DNA of 64,000 nucleotides from CAVTPD01 sp963736575. Lineage in GTDB: Bacteria > Bacteroidota > Bacteroidia > Cytophagales > JAAEPT01. Positions 34,144-42,864 of the stretch are shown piece by piece. The position numbers and the translations under genes were made by a program. The first letter of the stretch is position 1. Every line of letters begins with the position of its first letter. The notes under the pieces were generated by a model. It did no database searches and was not told the origin of the DNA. It saw only the letters and a list, made by a program, of their open reading frames with translations. The DNA lies in the NCBI GenBank assembly GCA_963736575.1, contig CAVTPD010000003.1:1178001-1242000 (forward strand), given 5' to 3'.

Positions 34144-35273
34144 GAATAGGAGTGGTTTGCTACCCAACATATGGGGGTAGTGGTGTAGTGGCTACAGAAC
34201 TTGGTGTAGCATTAGCCGAACAAGGGCATCAGGTTCATTTTATAACCTATACTCAGCCAGCAAGAATAGATTTATTAAGCGAAAATCTTTTTTACCATGA
34301 GGTAAATATTTCTAAATACCCGTTGTTTCAGTACCCGCCTTATGAACTGGCTTTAACCAGTAAAATGGTAGATGTGGTAGAACATGAAAAGCTAGATTTA
34401 TTGCATGTGCATTATGCTATTCCGCATGCAAGTGCGGCAGTAATGGCCAAAGAAATTCTTAAAACGAAAGGGATCCATATACCAGTGGTAACCACCTTAC
34501 ACGGAACTGATATTACTTTGGTTGGTAAAGATGCTTCTTATGCTCCGGTTGTAACTTACAGCATTAATAAGTCTGATGTGGTAACGGCAGTTTCGGAAGA
34601 TTTAAGAAAAGATACCTTAGAGTTGTTTGATATTAACCGTGAAATAAAGGTTGTTCCCAACTTTATAGATTTAGAAAAATTTAAGAGACAGAAGAAAGAT
34701 CATTTTAAGACGGCCATTTGTCCTAATGGTGAGTTTATGCTCATTCATGTTTCCAATTTCAGAAAAGTAAAAAGGGTAGATCTTGTAATCCGCGCTTTTT
34801 ATGAAATACGGAAACAAATACCCGCTAAGCTTTTAATGATTGGCGATGGTCCCGAAAGACAAAAAGCAGAAGAGCTTTGTAGGGAATTAGGCATTTGTCC
34901 AGATATCCGTTTCTTGGGTAAACAAAATGCTATTGAAGAGATTCTATCGGTCTCGGACTTGTTTTTAATGCCTTCCGAAAAAGAAAGTTTTGGTTTAGCT
35001 GCCTTAGAAGCTATGGCTTGTGAAGTGCCTGTTGTGAGCTCTAATGCGGGTGGTTTACCCGAACTTATCCAGAACGGTATAAACGGTTATGCTTGCCCCA
35101 TTAACGACGTAAGTTGCATGGTAGAAAAAGCTGTTGAAATCTTAACCGGTGGTAATCTAGAAACCTATAAAAAGAATGCCATGAAACGCGCTATGGATTT
35201 TGAATTAAGTAAAATCCTTCCGCTTTATATAGAAATTTATGAAGAGGTGTTAAGTAGGTATAAGGTGGTTTAG
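34140..35273 (+). CDS. bshA: N-acetyl-alpha-D-glucosaminyl L-malate synthase BshA
   Basis: The 377-residue GT4 glycosyltransferase makes GlcNAc-malate, the first step of bacillithiol synthesis. The N-terminus reads MRIGVVCYPTYGGSGVVATE as in BshA proteins. HVHYAIPHA and LHGTDITLVG follow, and the nucleotide-sugar site includes MPSEKESFGLAALEAMA (about residues 276-292). The start overlaps the GH3 fusion stop in ATGA. bshB and bshC are not in the window. The link to a GlcNAc-releasing hydrolase upstream may be functional or accidental. Confidence 0.93.
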   Translation: MRIGVVCYPTYGGSGVVATELGVALAEQGHQVHFITYTQPARIDLLSENLFYHEVNISKYPLFQYPPYELALTSKMVDVVEHEKLDLLHVHYAIPHASAAVMAKEILKTKGIHIPVVTTLHGTDITLVGKDASYAPVVTYSINKSDVVTAVSEDLRKDTLELFDINREIKVVPNFIDLEKFKRQKKDHFKTAICPNGEFMLIHVSNFRKVKRVDLVIRAFYEIRKQIPAKLLMIGDGPERQKAEELCRELGICPDIRFLGKQNAIEEILSVSDLFLMPSEKESFGLAALEAMACEVPVVSSNAGGLPELIQNGINGYACPINDVSCMVEKAVEILTGGNLETYKKNAMKRAMDFELSKILPLYIEIYEEVLSRYKVV

Positions 35274-35289
35274 AAAGTATTTATTAGAC

Positions 35290-35321
35290 CTATAGCCCAT
35301 GATTTAAATCATGAGCTATAG
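35290..35321. terminator. Bidirectional hairpin between bshA and the AsmA-like gene
   Basis: CTATAGC (35290-35296) pairs with GCTATAG (35315-35321) outside a perfect palindrome ATGATTTAAATCAT (35299-35312). It lies in the 69-base gap between two convergent genes and is followed by TTTTT on the plus strand. From memory it resembles a repeat common in Bacteroidota intergenic regions. Confidence 0.65.
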
Positions 35322-35342
35322 ATTTTTAGAGAATACAAATTA

Positions 35343-38300
35343 TCATTCCTCCATAAAACGGTCTCTTTCCCGTTCTATCTTATTAATACCAATGCTGTTT
35401 ATGATACCACTCATTAAGCTCCAGCTCCAGAAATTAAAAATAGATTTCTCTTGTGTACGTTCATAAAAAATAACCCCTTTCCGCACATAAGGAAAACCTT
35501 TATTGTGTTTTTTTATAACGAAGGTATTGGCGAAGAAAGTCATAATCCCCTGCCCAAAACCTTTATCATCTAGAGTTTCGGAGTTAAGTACTTGTATTTT
35601 TAAGTCACGGTAGCTAAAATACATTTCTCCTTCAGAATATACATTGTTGCCCACAAAATCGAATTTGGTATCCATATTATACCCTTCTTTTACTTTTAGG
35701 TAAACAATAGGTATAAGCATACCATTAAGTTCACGAAGGTCTACTTCTTTAACATCACCTGTAAAACGGAAACGATCGGTTGTGTCTTGCATATTAAACA
35801 CTACGTGAGCATTAAAATCGGCTACATTCATCAATTTACCTTTAGCGTCTAAAACCATTGGTGTTGGCGATGTTTTACCTGTTTGTATGTTTTTTAATGT
35901 TCCTTTAAGTTTATCAAAAGAGGTATGGCCAGGAACAGTAGCGTCTTCGGGTAATTCTTCATAAATTATATCTGCCGAAAATAGGATAGAATCAACAAAA
36001 ACATCATCATTTATACTACGCAACAGGCGTTGCGGTAAGGCTTTAAATTTAGGATTTGTGATGGCTACGTTCTTATCTCGGTAGACTTCTAACGCTATGT
36101 TATAGGCTTCAACTTGGCCAATTTTTAACCGTTTTGTTTCAATGAAATTATCGAAATCCATACGGCTAAGTGTAATGTTTTTCACATACATTTTAATCCA
36201 ATCACGCTGATTGGTAATGTGTTTACTAAATTCTGTTTTTCCGTATTTGGGGCTTAAAGTTACTTCGTTCAACACCATTTTTTGTTGAGCGTAATTGATG
36301 TAATAATCTTTTACTTCAAATGTATTTAACCCGTCTGAGGTTACGTATTTATAAGGCCCTGCACTTAAGGAAAGGTTGTCTACGTAATGTAAATAATTTT
36401 CTGACCGGGTATTTTTATCTAAATGAAGCTTGTCAATTTTAAAGTTCAGGTTTTCAATTTCATGTTTTAAATTTCCTTTCTCAAAAATAAACTTGGCATT
36501 TTTAGCGTCAATAACATCTACTCGCACAAATGGGAGTTCGGTTTTAGTGCCCATTTTGTCTTCATTAACTATAATATGGGCTTTAGCCTCTTTAAGCTTA
36601 ATTTCTTTAGCAACAAATTGTTGATCAAAATATAGTTTCACATAATCTACATTTTTCATTTGCAGATTATCTACCGATGCAGAACTGTTGTTTTTTGTGT
36701 TGGTAAACTTCCCTTCTTTAAGGATTAATGATTTTTGGGTTCCGTTTATTTCTAATTTCTGAGCACTTATAATATTATCGCCCACAAAACTAGAAATGTC
36801 TTTGGCAGAAAATGTGAATTTAGGCTCTGTTCGTATGTAGGCTTCCACATCTCCATTCTGGATCTGAATATTGTCTATGTCAAAATTCCAAAGCGGTGAT
36901 TGTATAGAATAGTTACCGTTACCAATATCTAAGTCGGCATTTTTAACCGTAAAATGGCCAATAAATACATTAGGGAAATGAATTTCATCTTGTTTCTTTT
37001 TCTTGGCTTTAGCTTTTCTTAAATAGGTTACGTTTGGCGTGGTTACCAAAATTTGGTCTATAATAACATCCCCACTTTGCCAGTATTCAGCTTGGTGCCA
37101 GTTGGTGACTTTAATTTCGGGTATGGTCACTAAAACATCACTAGAATCCATAGAAACTAAGCGGGTTTTCCTTAAAATTAAGTCGGTAGTTTTGTTTTCT
37201 AGGCTTAAACTTTGACTGTAAAATTTTAGTTGGCTTTCTGTATTTTTATACTGAATATTTTTAAGCGAAACGTAATTTAAATTGATTTGTCCGTGGTTAG
37301 AAATTTTGCCATTTATACTACTGGCCTTAATATTAACTTTGTTTTGTAGGGTTATGTTTATTCGGCCATCATTAAAATTAAGTACGTTTAAAAAGTCTGG
37401 GAATTTGGTTTCAGAAGCCCCTTTTTTGGTGTTTATGTTAAGCGTAATATCTGGGCTATTAAGATCTATAGAATCTAAATAAACTTTCTTTTTAATTAAA
37501 AGAGAATCGGGGTTTATGTTGTAAACAATGGCTTCGTTTAATTTACCGGTTCCGTTAACGGTTTTAAAAGTAAGTCCGTCTACTATAATCTTTTTAGGAT
37601 CGTTTATTTCAACATGATTTGCCGAAAGTGTTATTTTTTTATCCTTAACCCAAACACCACCTAATTCAATATTTAATTTAGAAGCCAGTTCGGTCCAAGA
37701 AGAAGTGCCCTCTATTGTTTCTAAGTCATTAGTGCTTAAGTCTATTTTTTCAATACCAAATTCTTTTCCTACAGTAAGATTCCCTTTATTAATAATGATT
37801 TTATCGGCATTAACCGCATTAAAATACCGGTCTATGTGGCCCATCAATTCCTCGGGTTTCATGTTCCCTTTGTCTGAAGTAGTATCTTTTTTTAAGGGCT
37901 GAATAAAAACAGAAGGTCGGTTGATAGTTAAAATACCTGTTTTCAGTTCTTTGGTGTTAATAGCAGCTAAATAATCTACTTTGTTTAAATAGATTTTTGG
38001 CACCTCTATATTTAGATAACTCATGTTCTCATTTACTGGCACATGCGGCTTAATGGCTAAACCATTAATTTGTAATGTAGAATCGAAGGTGTTGATTTTA
38101 AGTTTATCAAATGCTACTTGGTGTATACTGTCTTTAAGGTTGTATTTTTCTTCTCTAATGGTAATAATAGCATTCTCGAAATACTTGTCTTTTTTATCAA
38201 TTCGGTAATTGGAAGAATCTAAATGCACTTCAAAAAGTTCTACCTCTGTATGGGCAATCTGAAAACGGTGTTCTTCTTGTGAACCAAAAAGCATAACATC

Positions 38301-39329
38301 AAAACTTGCATTGCTTAGCTTAAAATGCTCTATGTGAACCTTTGTAGCAATTTTAGTAAACAGGAAATCTAATATCTTTTTATCCTTGGTAGCATCGTTG
38401 TTTTCCTTTTGATCTTCAATTAATACTGTAGGATTATGTATAGAAATTTCTTTAACTACAAGACTCTTTTCGTAATAGGCTTTTAAATAATCAATTCCCG
38501 AAAGACGTACATCAGGCACACAGATATGAAAAATATCTTTGTGGTTGTGCCCGTCATTTTTAACATGTATATCTTCTTTTGGCTGAATGGATATGTTCTT
38601 AAACTCTAAAACTGAATCTTTAGTAGAAAGGTGAAAAATCTCATATTCAGCCATATGCAAACTGTCTGGCAGTAAAAAACTTTGGTCTCTAATGGTTATT
38701 TCAATTTCCTCGTTCTGAAGCACCTTTCGGGTAGATGTGTTTTCGTCTATTCTTATGTTTTCTAAAGTGAAATCAATTTTGTCTAGTGAAAAATTATTGT
38801 TCTCAAGCTCAAAGCCCCCACTTAATACTTTAAAGCTAGAAATACTTAAGGACTGTAAGTGATTGGAAATTAATTGATACAAAGATTTTGTTTCTTGATC
38901 GGGATCGTCTTCGTTTTCAGAATTGTTACCTGTTTTATAAAGTCTTAAATAAGGTTGGTGAACTTCTACACCTTCAATTAAAAGTTCGTTTTTAAGTAAA
39001 AGCGGGAAAACGGAAGTTAAATTAATTACCAATGCCTTTACATTGGCTTGGTATATTGTTTTAACACTAGAGTCTGCAAAAATCACAGAACTATCTGGCT
39101 GAAAAGCAATGTCTTCAATGGTAATTCTGCTTCTGAAAAAGCTAATGTCTAATTCTTGGTATTTGAGTTTATATTTACCCCCAGATTCTTTAATAACTAG
39201 TTCTTCAAGAACTTCTTTCGAGATTCTGTTTAGGTTTCGGTCTATATAAATGGACGCAGCAATAAATAGAATTACAAGAATTCCTGCCACTATTAAAATT
39301 ACTTTAGTTACCGTATGCTTAATTACCAT
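35343..39329 (-). CDS. Giant AsmA/TamB-like membrane-anchored protein
   Basis: About 1328 residues from the ATG at 39329; a GTG at 39344 would add five. One N-terminal membrane helix (about 8-26) anchors a very long beta-rich periplasmic chain. A module recurs at least five times: a short strand, then D-Y-L or similar, then a helix with Lys, then LxIxxPxVxI. Examples are GIDYLKAYYEKSLVV/IHNPTVLI and KVDYLAAINTKELKT/INRPSVFI. Such repeats are typical of AsmA/DUF748/TamB relatives that bridge the envelope and may carry lipids. No exact family is claimed. It is encoded alone, convergent with bshA. Confidence 0.72.
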   Translation of the reverse strand: MVIKHTVTKVILIVAGILVILFIAASIYIDRNLNRISKEVLEELVIKESGGKYKLKYQELDISFFRSRITIEDIAFQPDSSVIFADSSVKTIYQANVKALVINLTSVFPLLLKNELLIEGVEVHQPYLRLYKTGNNSENEDDPDQETKSLYQLISNHLQSLSISSFKVLSGGFELENNNFSLDKIDFTLENIRIDENTSTRKVLQNEEIEITIRDQSFLLPDSLHMAEYEIFHLSTKDSVLEFKNISIQPKEDIHVKNDGHNHKDIFHICVPDVRLSGIDYLKAYYEKSLVVKEISIHNPTVLIEDQKENNDATKDKKILDFLFTKIATKVHIEHFKLSNASFDVMLFGSQEEHRFQIAHTEVELFEVHLDSSNYRIDKKDKYFENAIITIREEKYNLKDSIHQVAFDKLKINTFDSTLQINGLAIKPHVPVNENMSYLNIEVPKIYLNKVDYLAAINTKELKTGILTINRPSVFIQPLKKDTTSDKGNMKPEELMGHIDRYFNAVNADKIIINKGNLTVGKEFGIEKIDLSTNDLETIEGTSSWTELASKLNIELGGVWVKDKKITLSANHVEINDPKKIIVDGLTFKTVNGTGKLNEAIVYNINPDSLLIKKKVYLDSIDLNSPDITLNINTKKGASETKFPDFLNVLNFNDGRINITLQNKVNIKASSINGKISNHGQINLNYVSLKNIQYKNTESQLKFYSQSLSLENKTTDLILRKTRLVSMDSSDVLVTIPEIKVTNWHQAEYWQSGDVIIDQILVTTPNVTYLRKAKAKKKKQDEIHFPNVFIGHFTVKNADLDIGNGNYSIQSPLWNFDIDNIQIQNGDVEAYIRTEPKFTFSAKDISSFVGDNIISAQKLEINGTQKSLILKEGKFTNTKNNSSASVDNLQMKNVDYVKLYFDQQFVAKEIKLKEAKAHIIVNEDKMGTKTELPFVRVDVIDAKNAKFIFEKGNLKHEIENLNFKIDKLHLDKNTRSENYLHYVDNLSLSAGPYKYVTSDGLNTFEVKDYYINYAQQKMVLNEVTLSPKYGKTEFSKHITNQRDWIKMYVKNITLSRMDFDNFIETKRLKIGQVEAYNIALEVYRDKNVAITNPKFKALPQRLLRSINDDVFVDSILFSADIIYEELPEDATVPGHTSFDKLKGTLKNIQTGKTSPTPMVLDAKGKLMNVADFNAHVVFNMQDTTDRFRFTGDVKEVDLRELNGMLIPIVYLKVKEGYNMDTKFDFVGNNVYSEGEMYFSYRDLKIQVLNSETLDDKGFGQGIMTFFANTFVIKKHNKGFPYVRKGVIFYERTQEKSIFNFWSWSLMSGIINSIGINKIERERDRFMEE

Positions 39330-39529
39330 GTAGAATTGAAGCACTAGATGATTTCTGGTGCGAAAATATCCTTAAATATAAAAGAATATCCCCTTAAACA
39401 ATAACAGAATAGGGAATGGAAAAATTTATAATGTGTATTTTTTATGCTGAAACCGAATACAAAGGATTCTAATGATATTTCCTCTTTAATAAATAGGCTA
39501 AAGAATTCCTAAAAATAAAATTCTTACGG

Positions 39530-41584
39530 TTAATCCTCTTTAATTCCTAAAACTAAGATGTCATCTACCTGAAAATGATCTGTACCCATCCAGTTATTAA
39601 TAGTAGTTAACAAGGTATTATATTGTTCTTTCATAGAAAGATTTTGGTTTTCATGAAGCAACTTCATAAAGTTTCTGGTATAGAATTTCTTGCCAAATCC
39701 ACCCCCAAACTGATCTACATAACCGTCTGAGAATAAGTAAAACTGAATAGCTTTTTGTTTATAATCTAAGGTATGTAATTCAAAATCAATATTTTCTGGT
39801 TGTTCTGTGCCGCCAATTCCATTTCTGGAAGCCTTAATTTTGGTGATTTTATTATCCTGAATATAAATTAAAGGGTTTTTAGCACCCGAATAGTGAATCA
39901 GTTTTTCTTTTTTATCTACTAAACATATGGCCATATCCATGCCATCTGCATTCTTAGTTTCTTTTTGTTTTAGCACCTCTTGTATACTTTGGTGAAGTTT
40001 AGATAAGATTTCATTAGGCAGGTGAATTCCTTCAGAAACAATTCGGTTTAGAAGATTTATACCAATTAAAGACATAAAAGCACCTGGTATACCATGACCT
40101 GTGCAATCAACGGCCGTCACTATATATTTATCTTCATTAAGCATATGTACCCAATAAAAATCACCACTTACAATATCTCTAGGTAAATTAAGAACAAAGA
40201 AATTTTTACCAATACCAGACATTTGAATGGTGTCTGGAAGCACTGCATTTTGTATGTTTTTAGCATACCTTACGCTGGCCATAATTTGTTGGTTCTTTTC
40301 TTCTATAATATCTTTTTGTTTCCTGAGTTCTTTAGTACGTTCAATTACTTTACGTTCTAGATTTTTGTTGGCGTCTTCTTTTAGCTTAATAAGGCTTGCT
40401 TGTGCCTCGGTCATTTGTTTGTAGGTATCTTTAACCGATTCTGCAATACTTATAGATAAGAATACAAATTGTAAAATAATGCCAAAATTAAGCGAATAGA
40501 CGGTGTGTATTCCAGAGTGGATCCAACCTAATATTTCTAAAGTAGTAACTAAGAAACAAACATCTAAAATTAAAAAAGCCATTAAAAACCACTTTGCAGA
40601 AACAAAACCTTGTTTATATAGGGTAAAACCCGAAAAAAGTGAAATCTGAACGGCTATTACATCTATAATTAACCATGAATAATTATCCGTACATGCCAAT
40701 TGGATTGGGAATGTTGCTATTCTTAATATTAAAGCAACTATAACCAAGGTATAAATACTTCTGTTTTTAGTTTTAAGCTCTAAGAAACTAATGGTGAAAA
40801 GTAACATAGATACTATTCCCACAAACAAACTTATGTCTCCTATATACGGATTTATTTGAGGGTAATTAGCCCATAAAAATTGAAAACCTGTACCATTTTG
40901 ACTCATTAAATAGAGCAAAATTCCCGTAGCATAGAATACATAAAAAATATAATGCGCTTTCTTAAGTATAATGAAATACAAAAGGTTATAGAAAATCATT
41001 AGCAGCAGTAGCCCATAAAAAACACCAAATAGAATGTATTCTGTTAAACCGTATTTTAATGTTTGGTTATAAGAACGAACAATGGGCTCTAAAACATTTT
41101 TTTCGGTAGAATAAAACCGCATATAAAAAGTAGCCGTTTCGCCTTCACTAATAGGTAAGTTAAAGCTTAAGTTTTTATGGTGTACATGTCTAGTATTGAA
41201 TTTATAATCGAACCCTGCACGTTCTTCTCTATAACCGCCACCATGAACAGGAATGTACAAAGACACTTGATTAATGTCAAAATCAAACATTTCGACATTA
41301 AATGGTCTGTTGTACGTACAATTATTTTTAATCGTAAATTTTAACCAGTAAGATGAACTGATATTATCGTTCATCAAATCTTGGGCAGTACTGGTAACAA
41401 ACTTGTTTGAGTTGAGTTGTAGGATTTCTGTAATACCCATTTTTGTACTGGTATCTTCAAAGAAATCTACATATTCTCTACAAAGGCATTTTTCTTCTAG
41501 ATTATCATCTAATACCAATGGTATAGATGCATATCCAGAAGTAATGAATACTAAAAAGAATAATACAAACGCCTTTTTTAACAT
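39530..41584 (-). CDS. 7TM receptor with SpoIIE/PP2C phosphatase output
   Basis: This 684-residue sensor has a signal peptide (1-19) and a periplasmic 7TMR-DISMED2-like beta domain (about 25-175). Seven membrane helices (about 180-385) and a coiled coil (about 390-440, ERKVIERTKELRKQKDIIEE) follow. The cytoplasmic SpoIIE phosphatase domain (about 455-684) has PRDIVSGDFYW, AVDCTGHGIPGAFMS and YLFSDGY. Such proteins sense extracellular ligands and dephosphorylate anti-sigma-factor antagonists. No partner kinase or antagonist gene is adjacent. Confidence 0.88.
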   Translation of the reverse strand: MLKKAFVLFFLVFITSGYASIPLVLDDNLEEKCLCREYVDFFEDTSTKMGITEILQLNSNKFVTSTAQDLMNDNISSSYWLKFTIKNNCTYNRPFNVEMFDFDINQVSLYIPVHGGGYREERAGFDYKFNTRHVHHKNLSFNLPISEGETATFYMRFYSTEKNVLEPIVRSYNQTLKYGLTEYILFGVFYGLLLLMIFYNLLYFIILKKAHYIFYVFYATGILLYLMSQNGTGFQFLWANYPQINPYIGDISLFVGIVSMLLFTISFLELKTKNRSIYTLVIVALILRIATFPIQLACTDNYSWLIIDVIAVQISLFSGFTLYKQGFVSAKWFLMAFLILDVCFLVTTLEILGWIHSGIHTVYSLNFGIILQFVFLSISIAESVKDTYKQMTEAQASLIKLKEDANKNLERKVIERTKELRKQKDIIEEKNQQIMASVRYAKNIQNAVLPDTIQMSGIGKNFFVLNLPRDIVSGDFYWVHMLNEDKYIVTAVDCTGHGIPGAFMSLIGINLLNRIVSEGIHLPNEILSKLHQSIQEVLKQKETKNADGMDMAICLVDKKEKLIHYSGAKNPLIYIQDNKITKIKASRNGIGGTEQPENIDFELHTLDYKQKAIQFYLFSDGYVDQFGGGFGKKFYTRNFMKLLHENQNLSMKEQYNTLLTTINNWMGTDHFQVDDILVLGIKED

Positions 41585-41658
41585 ATTATAAATTCAGAAA
41601 AACCTAATAACTAAGCCTTCTCAATTATTTAAGATAAAGTATATGTTTAAATAAATAG

Positions 41659-42450
41659 CTAAACTTTAGCATCAAGATTTTCTTCTCCTTTTATGTATTC
41701 AAAGGTAGAAAGTACATCAGGCTTACCGTCTACAATAGCCACATCGTGTTCAAAATGAGCAGATGGTTTGCCGTCTGCCGTTATAATTGTCCAACCGTCT
41801 GAAAGTTGTTTAACCCGTTGAGTTCCCATATTAATCATGGGCTCAATGGCAACTACCAAACCTTCACTCAATTTAGGTCCTTTTCCGCGTCGGCCATAAT
41901 TAGGAACCTCTGGTCCTTCGTGCATTTCTCTGCCTAAACCATGCCCTACCAACTCTCTAACAACGCCATAACCGTTCTTTTCACAATGGTTTTGAACAGC
42001 AAAACCTACATCACCCAAACGGTTGTTCGCTCTAATCTGCTCAATGCCCAAATAAAGACTTTCTTTGGTTACTTTTAACAGCTTTTTAATCGCTTCCGAA
42101 ACTACTCCTACCGGAAAAGTATAGGCGTGATCACCGTAAAAGCCATTTTTTAAAGCGCCACAGTCTACCGAAATAATATCACCTTCTTTTAATTCTACTT
42201 CATTAGGAATGCCGTGTACCACTTGCTCATTTGGAGAAACGCACAAGGTATTTGGGAAATCGTATAGCCCTAAAAAACCAGGCACAGCTCCATGATCCCG
42301 TATAAACTCTTCGGCTAATTTATCTAAGTATAAGGTGTTTACACCCGGTTTAATTTCGTGCGAAAGCATGCCCAATGTTTTAGATACAATTTGTGCACTT
42401 TCTCTCATTAACTCAATCTCTTCGCGGGTTTTTAAAATAATGGCTCCCAT
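41659..42450 (-). CDS. map: Methionine aminopeptidase, type I
   Basis: The 263-residue metalloprotease removes the initiator methionine. All five metal ligands are present: D96, D107, H170, E203 and E234, along with the substrate-binding H79. It lacks the N-terminal zinc-finger extension. The start codon overlaps the stop of the small gene upstream (TAATG), so both are co-translated. It is a stand-alone copy outside the ribosomal protein cluster. Confidence 0.95.
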   Translation of the reverse strand: MGAIILKTREEIELMRESAQIVSKTLGMLSHEIKPGVNTLYLDKLAEEFIRDHGAVPGFLGLYDFPNTLCVSPNEQVVHGIPNEVELKEGDIISVDCGALKNGFYGDHAYTFPVGVVSEAIKKLLKVTKESLYLGIEQIRANNRLGDVGFAVQNHCEKNGYGVVRELVGHGLGREMHEGPEVPNYGRRGKGPKLSEGLVVAIEPMINMGTQRVKQLSDGWTIITADGKPSAHFEHDVAIVDGKPDVLSTFEYIKGEENLDAKV

Positions 42451-42737
42451 TAGCTATATTTCTTTCTATAATACAAACGCTCTTTTTCTCTTTCAACAAT
42501 AAGTTGGCTCACTGCTTCAGATAGATGTTCAGGATCTCCTTTGGCTAGTATTTCTTTAAACTTTTCTTCCGAAACGTCTAATCGGTACAACACATTTAAC
42601 AATCCAGATAAATCTCTATCCAACAATTCTTTAACCCTTGGAAGTATAAAAAGAAACAACTTTTCATAATCCATTTCGTCTTCCGTTTTTTCAGGAAGGC
42701 TTAGGTGTGATAATATGCTATAGGTTAAGCCAGACAT
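42450..42737 (-). CDS. Small acidic protein of unknown function upstream of map
   Basis: A 95-residue helical protein (LFLFILPRVKELLDRDLSG, then RLDVSEEKFKEILAKG), with Lys/Arg at the C-terminus. I recognise no named domain. It overlaps map by one base. The pair lies divergent to a TonB receptor, with 127 bases between the two starts. Coding is well supported by the overlap and the ATG start. Confidence 0.72.
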   Translation of the reverse strand: MSGLTYSILSHLSLPEKTEDEMDYEKLFLFILPRVKELLDRDLSGLLNVLYRLDVSEEKFKEILAKGDPEHLSEAVSQLIVEREKERLYYRKKYS

Positions 42738-42823
42738 ATGAAACAGGATACAAAGTTAACTAATTAGAAACAATTACAGTATGCTGTTTTGCGAGTGATT
42801 TTTTTATTGCGACAAAAGTACTA

Positions 42824-42841
42824 ATTTAGACAGGTCTAAAT
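42824..42841. promoter_or_regulatory. Perfect 8-2-8 palindrome, DtxR-like operator
   Basis: ATTTAGAC-AG-GTCTAAAT is a perfect inverted repeat 23 bases before the TonB receptor ATG. TTAG...CTAA ends and near 18-bp size are usual for operators of DtxR/IdeR/MntR-type metal repressors. The assignment is by resemblance only. Confidence 0.55.
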
Positions 42842-42864
42842 ATATTATTAGTAATAAAATAATT

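Noticed and set aside
42738..42864. Cobalamin riboswitch before the second TonB receptor
   Set aside because: No B12-box; the only clear structure is the ATTTAGAC/GTCTAAAT palindrome, which suits a protein operator.
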